Positions 52,219-62,118 of a DNA stretch of 64,000 bases are shown in pieces. Location: NCBI RefSeq assembly GCF_001641265.1, contig NW_020167526.1:248001-312000 (forward strand), in the 5' to 3' direction. Made by a program: the position numbers and the translations under genes. Position 1 is the stretch's first letter. The number at the start of each line of letters is the position of its first letter. Origin of the DNA: Pseudogymnoascus destructans. Taxonomy: Eukaryota > Ascomycota > Leotiomycetes > Thelebolales > Thelebolaceae. The notes beneath the pieces were generated by a model, which had not been told where the DNA came from, searched no databases, and saw nothing but the letters and a program-made list of their open reading frames with translations.

Positions 52219-53853
52219 TCAAAAGCTAAACAATCCCGACCTTCGCTTCCCAAACGGATACACAATCAACGCACTTAAGAAGAGCCCAACGTAATCCTAA
52301 TCGCAACGTATTATCGATATCCAACATTAAACACAATCGAGTTGAGCTCCGTCTTTTCCTGTCCGACCTGAAAATAGTTAGCAATGTCACACGCAATCCC
52401 GTTTCTCCTCCAAGTAACCATTAAATGACGACAAATCGGGGATAGATGGCAGATATAAAAAGTCAAAGAAGCTTAGGAAAACAAACGAGAGCGCTGCCAG
52501 TACCAATCAAGAACGAATGGTGGTCTTCCCGCCACCATCCGCAGCCGCGGCTCTATAATCAGCGGGGAGAAGCTGTAAAAATTTGCTTACAGGGATCGTC
52601 TTATTCGTCGTGTTCGTAATGCCGTCGGCGCTGGTCAGTCCAGCCAGAAGAAGCATTATCGTTGTTTTTGTGCCCTACCTAGGTGGTGGGGAGGAGAGTG
52701 TCCTGCCAGAAGACTGCCGCTCGCGGCGAGACCCGAAGGAACCTGTACTAATATTGCGGGCAGTAATGCGGCTGCGGCGATACCATGGCGAAATCGACTG
52801 TACAAATTTCCCATCACTCCAATAACCACTGGTCCTAGAGTCTGTGACAGTTGTGCGTTCGATGCAAAGCGCCTCCACGTGAAGAAGTTGACCACATAGC
52901 CGCTGCACGATATGAGGAGCATCACAGGCGTCTGCTTCCACTTAGCCTAGTTGATGATACACAAGCACATCATAAATAGAGGTACAAATGCAAAGCAGGC
53001 GTATTGGTTCATCGGCCTGGCGCAGGGTGTTGCCGACGTAGCGTTGGTGTCCATTAGTCCATACATGGCCGTCCTAATGGTGATGCCGAATCCAAGGAAG
53101 AGCGAGTATATGACAGCGTAGACCATGCGGACAGAGCCAGCCACTATCAACTTTGATTGAAGTTCAAGCGATCCGCATAGAATGATATACCCCGGAAGGA
53201 TCAACGTAATCGACGACTGGGCCAGCGCCGAAAAGCAAAACAGCCGCCGTCCCCCGTTGTACGGGATGCTTCCAAACCCACGTGCCAGAAACGAGGTGAC
53301 GACTGCTGCACTGGTTTCAAACACATTCGCATACAGATCCGACTTTGGCGCGATGATCAATTGGAGAAATCCGAGCACGCATCCCAGGATGAAGGAGATG
53401 GGCAGGCCGATAAAGTTGGCTTCATCAAACGAAACAAGCATGCAGCCAGGAATGTACAGAAACTGGCCGTACACATCATCAAACGAAATAAGCATGCAGC
53501 CAGGAATGTACAGAAACTGGCCGTCCAGGTCCAACACTCTCGCAGTCATTCTCATATACTCCTCTAGTCAATGCGTCGGCGCGCCGTACGCCATCAACGC
53601 CCGACAGAGCCTGACGAGGTATTTCTGCCTTTGCAACGTTTCGGCGATGTGAACGGTAATCTTGATCTCATCTTCCAACCAGGGCCTGCTGATTTTGTGA
53701 AAAGCCTGCGTGAATCCCCCACTAGGTGTTCGGCCATGCATCGGAGGGCGCTTGCTGCTCCGTCCAGTCGGGGTATTTCCACCATACGCGGTAAGTTTTG
53801 AAGATGCTTCTACGAGTCCAGCTAGTGTCTCGCGGGATTGGTTCTTCTGATTG
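52219..53853 (-). pseudogene. PRM10/ThrE-like membrane protein, broken
   Basis: The minus strand reads GLVEASSKLTAYGGNTPTGR, then FHKISRPWLEDEIKITVHIA, QKYLVRLCRALMAYGAPTH and, after a TGA, LEEYMRMTARVLDLDGQFLY and IPGCMLISFDD. This is the N-terminal domain of pheromone-regulated PRM10-type proteins. Membrane parts follow (IGLPISFILGCVLGFLQLII, GSIPYNGGRRLFCFSALAQS, SKLIVAGSVRMVYAVIYSLF, then FASNAQLSQTLGPVVIGVMG and IAAAALLPAILVQVPSGLAA). The end LFLSALIVYPFGKRRSGLFS stops at 52219. Lesions are the TGA at a probable CGA, an exact 54-bp in-frame tandem duplication (53422-53529), loss of the segment between ISFDD and the first helix, frame changes near the 3' end, and a Tigger element inserted at TA 53854. 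Confidence 0.85.
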
Positions 53854-54370
53854 TACAGTCATAATCCGTCAAGTCGATACGCTTTTACCCGATATTTATG
53901 ATATCTTGATATATTTTGCGGGATCCATCCTTTTTACATACAAACCCCGATATACACGATATCGTGCCTTTTCTTCAGATTATCGACTTATACTAACCTC
54001 TTCTTCACTTTACAGCAATTCGATGACTCTCGACCAACGACGTACTCTCTGGCGCTAGCACTGCGAACAACGCCCTCGACCTTCGTAGAAAGCTTGCATC
54101 GCATGGTTCCAAGACCAATACCAGACTCGAGTCAGCCAATCTACTGTCTCCGAATCTCTTAGCGCTCGATTTGCCTACCTCGACGGCACCCCACAAGCAG
54201 ACGGTCAAGAATGACGACGACGACGTGACGCTGCTTAGCCACAGCTAGAAGCTATCCTTTTCGACTAGCAGAAGCTTATTGAACGACGAGGAGGGGTTAT
54301 AACAGGTAAGGTTTTGCAAGAGAAGGCAAAGCAGATCTAGGCACAATTACCATAACACGAAGGGGAAACA

Positions 54371-54742
54371 TGTAAGGATGCCTCCGTACCTAGATACTCG
54401 AAGAACCTGTCTCAGAACTGTTACGGTCACTACAAACATGGAATCCGACTCGGTGGGGTTTCGAACCAGTAGAGGATCATATAGCGAGTTACACTATAGT
54501 GGGGGATGGTAAGTGTATAGGGTTCAGGGCCGATGTAGACCTGTTGCGGTGGAAGGTTCAGGGCTAGGGTTGGGATAACCGAGTCGGGCCCGTTTCGGGA
54601 GTTAAGGAAACAGACTCAACGGGGTTCCCCCTTCATCTTTTTTGTATCCTTCGTAGTAGACCTATAGGATAGAATACAGCATCACCTCCGACTCGCACTC
54701 CCATATGCACCTACGGAGAGCCGTATTCCCTGTGTCCTTACA
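54371..54742 (+). repeat. Solo LTR, family A, copy 4 (372 bp)
   Basis: It begins TGTAAGGATGCCTCCGTACC, ends CTGTGTCCTTACA and is flanked by AAACA on both sides (54366-54370 and 54743-54747). It interrupts the Tigger transposase relic. Confidence 0.92.
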
Positions 54743-55842
54743 AAACAGTCCTAGAGTTTAGGTTGGGTGGGTCACAAGGTTTCGACAACATCATAAGATT
54801 CTTAATCAAGTTCGACACGGTAAAGCTAGATTAGTTCTAGCTATAGCAGAGGAAGAGATGCGAGCAATTCAAATAGTAGTAGGGGAATACTTAGAGGAGG
54901 ATATATATAACATGGATGAGATGGGACTATACTAGAAGATGACAGCGGAGGCAGCTATAGGTTGGAAAAGAGAGAAGGCAAGAATATTAGTAGTTGTTTG
55001 TGTTAATTCAACTAGCACAGATCGATTTCCACTATGGTTTATTAGAAAGGCAAAGACACCACGAGCCCTTCGAAATGTTAAAGACATAGCAATGGGAGGG
55101 GTTTAGAGATGGAATAAAAAGGCTTAGATCAATCAGTTCATTATGGCAGAATGGTTAAAGGCCTTCTGTTTACAAGTAGGCACATCTCGATTAATACTCC
55201 TAACGATGGATAACTTCTTAGCACATATTGCCGCTATTAAATCAACTCCTCCTCCCCTAAACATCTACATCATCTAGCTTCCTCTAAATCCAACAAGCTG
55301 ATTTCAACCTCTTATTAAGGCATCATCGCTGCCCTTAAAGCATACTACTAGTGACAATGGCTCCACTATATGCTTAAATGTTATAAAGCGAATAAAGACC
55401 CTGTCTAAGCAATGAATGTCTGACTTGCCATTCGATGGCTCATTCGATCATGGACTCACAATGTTACAAACATAACTATCTATAACTGCTTTCGAAAAAG
55501 CACAATTCACCAATGCCTAATTCAGCTTCTAATACACCCTCTTCCTAATATGAACGACCTTTATTAACAAGTACAACAAGTTGGCCACATCCATGATGCT
55601 ATGGATCTCTTGAACTTCTTAAATCTAGTGGAGGAGTACATAGAGATGATGGAGGAGAGCATTAGGGAGCCTATAGGGGAGGATATACTCGTGCAGCCCA
55701 AAAATTTCCACAGGGTCTGTGCGTAATAAGTGGGGTGTGTAAGTACTTGGAGAAAATGCATGTACATACTCTACTCGTACTATTGATCTACCCACGGAAG
55801 TTGTTCCCCCCATTGACTGCAATACACTGCTCCAACTTGTCC

Positions 55843-57841
55843 TTAAACGAAGCACATAATTGTGTAGATTCCCCCATTCTTCCTCAAGAAATACCCGTGA
55901 TGAGCTCTCTCAAACTTCTCTCCGTTTAATGGTGTATAGCCGTCAACCTGATCCTTGAGATAATCAAAGGCATTTTCAATAGGGTGCAAATCGGGAGAGT
56001 TTGGAGGCAAAAATTTCACTCTATATATTCCCTCCTTCTTCATATAATCTTCCAATGATCGGTGAGCCTTCAAATGAAGACTTGCATTATTATCCACAAA
56101 CCATACTCGTTTTGTAGGATGTAAAGCCTTTACTTTTCAAAAGTAGGGGAAGAGAAGAGGAATAAGAACCATCTCTCAATATAGAAACCAATCAATCCTG
56201 CCCTTTGAAACTTCTTGCCCTTCTGATTGCCGTCCTCTACTCCATGTCTCTATATCTCCAACTCTTGTGAAGCAACTCGTGCCTTTTTCCATTTGATTTT
56301 GCCATTCCGAATATCTGCATTTAGAGTTTCCATATATCCGTACTCAAGAGTTCCAACTGTTGTTGTTCTAACAAGTTCATTCTCTGCTTTTGATTTCCAA
56401 TATGCATTTATCTCTCGTAGTTTCTGCACATGTATCTGCTTCTCTTCTATACTTTCAGGAATCCATGAACGAGAAGGGCGTAACATAGAGGTTTCTGAAC
56501 TCATTGCTCCCCAAAACATAACTTGAAATAAAGATTTCTTCTGTTGAATTGCCATGCTCTCTGCTGTATGACCCCATTGAACTGTTATCCGTCGTTTCTT
56601 ACGTGGATTCCCTCCGAAATTGATATATGATTCGTCTGAGAAAATAAAAATTGATCCAGCTTCAAGTTCGGATAGTGCCCATTTGCAGAATTTTCATCGT
56701 ACTGAAGGAATGATATTATTCAAGTAGGGCTTGAGGCAGATGTTTTTCTGTACAATAGGTTGTGGAATTTCAACACTTGTGTAATGGTGGGTGCACCAGA
56801 TGTGAGAATCTAGCCACCCAAGGAAGGGATAAATTTACTAAGACAACACACTGTCTTAGAAAACAGAGCCAAAGGGTCGTAGCTTAGACTATTCCACAAC
56901 GCAGCAATCAGGTGTATGATGTAGTGAAGTGGTTCAGACAAGTTGCAACAAATGTTGAGTCTGGGAACTCAGGGGTAAGTCAGAGGTTAACACCTCACTG
57001 ACTTTTCAGAAACAAGGAGTAACAAGATGAATGCTTGGAAGCGTGGAAAAGACGTGGAAGTATGTGATAGTCAATTTACTGTATTGTCTGCTTGCCCTTT
57101 CTTAAGGAAAGGGCAATCCTATTTATGCTAAAGGAGTGTAGTTCTCTCATTTTCCAAGACTTTCCATGATTACCAGGCTTGGTAACTGTAGTCGACGTAA
57201 GAGAATCCCATAGAACCATCTCTTAGGTTCGTAGCCTATAGGAAGTAAAAGGAGGTCCAAGGTCAGAGTACCCTATAGACAAATTATGTCATAGACAAAT
57301 TATGTCATAACTTAACCAATCTTGTGGGTAACTAAAGAGCGATGACATGTAATGAATCATAGAGGTTCGTAGGAGCTTTTAGAGCTATCGTTCATGCTCC
57401 TAGGCCTCTAGTTGGTAGAGATATGTCATGTGGTAGTATGAGTGATGTCATGTAATGAATCATAGAGGGTTGTAGAGATATGCTATGTGGTAATATCGGC
57501 CCAGTAACTAAGGAGCGATGACGTGTAATGAATCATAGATGGTTGTAGCAATCGTTGAGTAGTATTGCTCTTGTTGTTGGTGTGATAAACCAGAATATGT
57601 TTAGATTTTGCTTATTAATAACTTGTTGAAAAGTGTCAAATGGATTTGCAAGTAGCAAAGATCGTATGCGTAGTAACTCTTCAGAATCCCTTTGAATTGT
57701 CTGTGGTCTTCCACTTTGTGGCTTTGATTCGAGGTGTTGGAGAAGGTTGTGAATTTCAGTATTCCCTGCCTTTTTAAGTTTGGTGCCATATATATGCAAT
57801 AGAGTCAGCTGAGATTCCAAGCTTCTTTTCAATCTCTCCAT
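55843..57841 (-). pseudogene. Tc1/mariner-like transposase of element 3
   Basis: N-terminal DNA-binding pieces (SQLTLLHIYGTKLKKAGNTE, PQSGRPQTIQRDSEELLRIR) lie at 57.6-57.84 kb. After the LTR come VEIPQPIVQKNICLKPY, a catalytic segment FIFSDESYINFGGNPRKKRR (about 56.62 kb) and MAIQQKKSLFQVMFWGAMSS. The last part has the second Asp (VDNNASLHLKAH) and NSPDLHPIENAFDYLKDQ. By my count 38 residues separate the second Asp from the Glu (DD38E), longer than the DD34E of elements 1 and 2. Frames change several times, so it is inactive. Confidence 0.8.
56780..57620 (-). repeat. Solo LTR, family C, copy 2 (841 bp)
   Basis: It is nearly identical over most of its length to the 910-bp LTR at 45005-45914. 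It lacks about the first 70 bp of the minus-strand reading, and its outer end reads TA instead of TG. ACTTG flanks both sides exactly (56775-56779 and 57621-57625). There is a short internal duplication (ACAAATTATGTCATA repeated near 57.29 kb). Confidence 0.8.
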
Positions 57842-58402
57842 ATGATGCGTTCATGTATCCATGCAAGGTAATAATTGCAGCACATAGTGGTATTGAGATT
57901 TCAGCCATTGTTGAGCATTACTTCATTGCTTCATTCACTCTCATATTCTATGCGTGTACATTTTCTATGCATGTACTCGGGTACAAGTACATGGTGCTTG
58001 GTAGTGGAAATTGGGCCGCACAAGTACTGCTAGAGCAAGTCATTGCACAATATATACCAGATTCTAAGGCTCAAGATGATGACGAGGATAAAAAGCTTAA
58101 TTTACAGTCTATGCTAACCCTACAAGCTACACATCAAGCTGTACAACGTCTAATTCAGTTCATAGAATCTAGGAATAGTGGCACGAAGGAGGCAGCAGTG
58201 TATTTATGGTCCTTTTAGAAGTTTAAGAGAGAGTTAGGGCTTATAGTAGCCAATTCTAAGGCATAGGGAATCTTAGATTGCTGGTTTATGTAAATAGCCT
58301 CATTTTATATAGATGTCTTGTGAAATTCGATATCTTAATATTTACACTATCTCAATATTATTTACAGGAGCTAAGCTATCAACTTAACAGATTATGACTG
58401 TA

Positions 58403-60406
58403 CCACTTTGAATTCTTCTTTAGCCCTGTTAGTTATGGGGCTAGCAGGGCTAGGCTCTAGTAACATGACCTAAGAAGTCACGATGCTAGTAGGGCTAGGC
58501 TGTAGCATGACTAGGCTAGTGGATAGCTGTAGAAACTAGTGGATATTAGATAGTTAAGCTATCTATCAACTATCTAGATTATCTAGCTATCTATCAACTA
58601 TCCGGATTATCCATAAGGCACAACACCACTATATAAGTACATAGTATTCCCTTACATAGAAGCTTCGTGCTCAACTTAATATAGTATTCTTTACAATACT
58701 ATAACGTGTTACTTAAAAGCCTTTGTGTTTAATCCCCTGCCTCCTCTGTCAAGTTAACCTTACGTAAGAAACCTCTGTGTCTTCTATCGTCTAGAAGTCA
58801 GCATTAAACTACTGCCTACACAGATAAACAACAAGGCTTCCTAGAACCATAGCCCCTATATGACACCCACGGTGATACACAGCAGCTGGCAACACCAAGC
58901 ACTAAAGAAAAGGAGCCTATTAACTACTAAAAAGCTAGACAGAGTGCTTACTAGCCTTAATAGAGAGCAGCCATGGAAGATGAGCTCAAATCGCTAATGG
59001 ATAATAACACCTAGACTATCATTACAAAAAACCAGACTAGTGTTACAGCTATGGTAATGTGACATCATGGTTACAGGGCTAGTAGGGCTAGGCTCTAGTA
59101 ACGTGACCTATGAGTTACAAGTCTAGCGTTTACAGCCACAACCCCACGTGATGGATAGCAGAGGATATATGTATATTTGTTATCCATAATATCCTTGATA
59201 TCCCACGTTGCAAGGATGCCTTCTCGTCTCTCACTCTAAGGAGCAGACTCTGAGTAGCTGCGGGTCATGTGTGATCATTTGGGCGGGCTAACCGAGTCGG
59301 ATGGGTTTTGGGTACTTGAGGGAAATGACTCACGAGGTTCCCCCTGGTCACATGTGATCATTGGGGTGGGCTAACCGAGTCGGATGGGTTTCGGGTACTT
59401 AAGGGAATTGACTCACGGGGTTCCCCCTTCATCTTTTTTGTATCCTTCGTAGTAGACCTATAGGATAGCATCCGTTTAGCCTCCGACTCGCACTCTCATA
59501 TGCTATTACTGTGAGCTGGGTGCCCTGTGTCCTTACACACGTGATGGATAGTAGAGGATATGATGGATATTTGTTATCTATAATATTCTTGATATCCCTT
59601 TGGCATGACACCACTCTATAAGTAGATAGTATTCCCTTAGATAGGAGCTTCATGCTCAACTCAATATAGTATTCTTTATAATACTGTAACGTGTTACTTA
59701 GAAAGCCTTTGTATCTGATCCCCTGCCTCCTCTGTTAAGTTAACCTTACACAAGAAAGGGAATGGTGGAAGAAAGTATGGCAAACAGCTCAATGCTACTT
59801 ACAGGGCGGGTATAATGCCCTATGAGGACAACTGTGCGCCACGTTAAAAGGAAAAGAGAACTAGAGTGTTACCACTTAGGATCTCAAGGAATTCTGCTCG
59901 TCAAACAGAGAAGACAAGAATCACGACAAGGAGCTCACTAGCTCTCAAAATCACCAGTTACAAGCATTTGAGAAGACAGCAAGTAAGACTCTCTTTAAGG
60001 ACCAACTGCTAGGAGCAGTAAGAACCTTCAAGGAAGCCATGCTCTAGGAGACAGTCAACTAAGCAATTCCTATGCCAAAGCCACTAACGAGCTGGCAAGG
60101 CACTACACAAGACTACGAGATTGCAGTTCGCACAATGAGGTGCCGACCAGAATACCCATACTAGCATGAACCCTGTGGAGCAAAATACACAGAAATAGAA
60201 GCCACAATTTGGCTAGAGTACAAACTCTGCGAATACAATGTCAGGATAGTTCGTGGATAGCTCAACTATTCAATATCCACTAGTTTCTGCAACTATCCAT
60301 TAGCCCCGTCACATGGCAGCCTACCCCGCTTCCCACTGTGACTCACACGTCACGTTACTAGGCCCTGGCCCTGTAACCATGACATCATGTTACTATAGCT
60401 GTAACA
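58403..60406. repeat. Retroelement-derived repeat block (family B) with direct and inverted copies
   Basis: This is a patchwork. An LTR-like promoter unit occurs at 58605-58810 and 59593-59757 (also at 13237-13430). A GGGCTAGGCTCTAGTAAC-type block is at 58447 and 59088. An inverted copy of the 58500-58580 segment (GTAGAAACTAGTGGATATT) is at 60264-60282. The right border reads GCTGTAACA, the inverse of the TGTTACAGC at 59044, and cuts a Tigger transposase. No reverse transcriptase is recognisable. It is probably a rearranged LTR-element remnant. Confidence 0.5.
59209..59537 (+). repeat. Solo LTR, family A, copy 5 (329 bp)
   Basis: It begins TGCAAGGATGCC (TGTAAGG in the others) and ends CTGTGTCCTTACA. 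CACGT flanks both ends (59204-59208 and 59538-59542). Inside, an approximately 80-bp segment from GTGATCATT to GGTTCCCCC is tandemly duplicated. Confidence 0.88.
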
Positions 60407-62010
60407 AGTAAACTCAATCAGAACCTGGAGTGCTTGACGAGCGCTCTTCACAGAATGTAAAGAGCGCTCTAATTGCAACTCTTCATCATCATCTTGAGTT
60501 TGCTGAAGACCTAGATGCTCATCAATAACCTCTTGTAGAGCCTCGTCCTCGCTTAGTGTCCCATCTTGTATATCCTCTTCTTCGTTGCTTGGGTTTAGAA
60601 AGTTAAAAATTGCCATAACGTCATGAATATTGCCAGCTTGTATAACTTGTTCATAGAGTTCGTTGATACCTGGAGGAGTAATTGGAATCGGAAGAGCAAT
60701 CGGAATGCTAACAAGTGTAGATTTCCGAAAACAGTTATAGATTGTTGTATTTGTGACATAATGATTCCAGCTCCGTAGAATCCATCGGACCGCAAAGTGT
60801 AGATTCATCAATTCGAGTGGCTTTCAATCTGAAGTAAAAGCATCAAGCATAAAAGAGAGCCACTGCCATCGATAATGACATTTGAATGATGTCTTGATCA
60901 AGGGGCTGGAATCGACTAGTACTGTTAGCAGGAAGCCAACAAATACGTATGTTCGTTGGAGGAGGACAAAGCTCAAGAGTGGTGTTATGAGCTGAGAAGT
61001 TATCCATCGTAAGAAGAACTTGTCGAGTCATTCCAATATGTCAATAGAAAGCGTGAAGCCATTCGCTCATAATTGTTGTATTCATCCAAGCCTTCTGGCT
61101 CGCATGCCATTGCCCTCCCATTGATGGTATATTGATATTTTGAAGTGCACACAGCTGTTTATATCGTCCAATCATCCACACAGGTAGGTGATCAGTTCCA
61201 GAAGCATTAACACAAAAGACAAGGCTAATTCGAGTTTTCTCCTTCTTTAATCCTGGAAGCGTTTGTGTTGCAAGCCCTCGAGACGGCATCATCTTCCAGT
61301 ATAGGCCTGTCTCGTCCATATTATAAATGTCCTCCTCTTGAAATTCACCAGCGATAGTTCGTAGAGCCTTCATTTCCTCCTCTGCTGTTTCTGGACAAGA
61401 GCCTCCTTCGCCGTGTTTGTATGAACCTTGATATGATATCGTGCTTTAAATCGATGGAGCCAGCCAGTTGAGAAGTCTGGGCATTGTAGATTATCGTCGT
61501 TCGGTAGTTGTTGCCAAATCTCTCGAGCCTTTTCTTGTAGTATATCACTGCTTGTAAAACCTCCACGCGATTGAATTCGTTGCTGCCATATAATAAGGAG
61601 TCGCTCCACTTCTGGCCACTGTCCAACTCATAGTCGTGATCCCGTAGGTTGTATAGCTTTGTCTAGGTCTTCGAAATGTGAGCTTAAAGACTCAGAAACT
61701 GTCGACTGACTGAGTTTATGGCCGTAGTTCTGAGAGAACCATTCGATACATTGCTTTTGAGAAGGCTTCAGGTGTTGTTGATGTGCCCACTTGCGTAGAG
61801 CCCGGCGTTGCTCAATAGTTATTGCAAATCGTTTCGTCATTTCAAGGTCTGGTGGGAACACCATAGCACGGATAAAGCGATATTCAGGAAAGGGAGCACC
61901 GGTATGATGAGTATCGGTAATTGTATGGTGGTGTTGTCGGGACCAGGAAAAATATCGCAATAATGAAGTTATCGCTTAATCGAGAATCGTTATAATGGTG
62001 CTTTACTGTA
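60407..62010 (-). pseudogene. Truncated Tigger/pogo-type transposase
   Basis: ATG 61840 starts MTKRFAITIEQRRALRKWAH, followed by KLSQSTVSESLSSHFEDLDK, a CENP-B-type part (WPEVERLLIIWQQRIQSRGG, FSTGWLHRFKARYHIKVHTN), and the catalytic motifs EEDIYNMDETGLYWKMMPSR, VLLTMDNFSAHNTTLELCPP and SRFQPLDQDIIQ. The C-terminal DVMAIFNFLNPSNEEEDIQD region stops being homologous at VLIEF, where the repeat block begins, so the last about 45 residues and left TIR are lost. The right TIR (inwards TACAGTAAAGCACCATTATA) ends at TA 62009-62010. A few stops and frameshifts break the rest. Confidence 0.82.
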
Positions 62011-62118
62011 TAGATCTTTTGCCCTATATCAATATATCCATAATATTTCCGTCATACCCAACGACACGGGGTAGGTAGAGTGATGAATGCTACATTGAGT
62101 GTGGGGTTTGGTGTGTGC

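Larger units (their letters stand above)
55686..58026 (-). mobile_element. Tc1-like element 3, inserted in the Tigger element
   Basis: The left tip reads TACTCGTGCAGCCCAAAAAT and the right tip inwards TACTTGTGCGGCCCAATTTC. TA is at 55686-55687 and 58025-58026. The Tigger reading frame resumes directly after it. A solo LTR (56780-57620) splits its transposase. The same terminus occurs alone at 46323-46395. Confidence 0.85.
53854..58402 (+). mobile_element. Tigger/pogo-type element inserted in the PRM10-like gene, itself multiply split
   Basis: TIRs read TACAGTCATAATCCGTCAAG on the left and TACAGTCATAATCTGTTAAG on the right, with TA at 53854-53855 and 58401-58402. Transposase pieces on the plus strand are MTLDQRRTLWR (54.02 kb), RVSQSTVSESLSARFAYLDG (54.13 kb), EDIYNMDEMGLY (54.91 kb), RLILLTMDNFLAHIAAIKST (55.2 kb) and, beyond a later Tc1-like insertion, LLEQVIAQYIPDSKAQDDDE (58.03 kb). 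Stops are many. Removing the inserts leaves about 1.83 kb, close to the 1.87-kb relative at 62119-63990. Confidence 0.88.

Noticed and set aside
12521..59537. Calling the TGTAAGGA...TCCTTACA family MITEs
   Set aside because: Inverted ends and small size suggested MITEs, but TG...CA tips and exact 5-bp duplications fit solo LTRs better. The question is left open in the findings.
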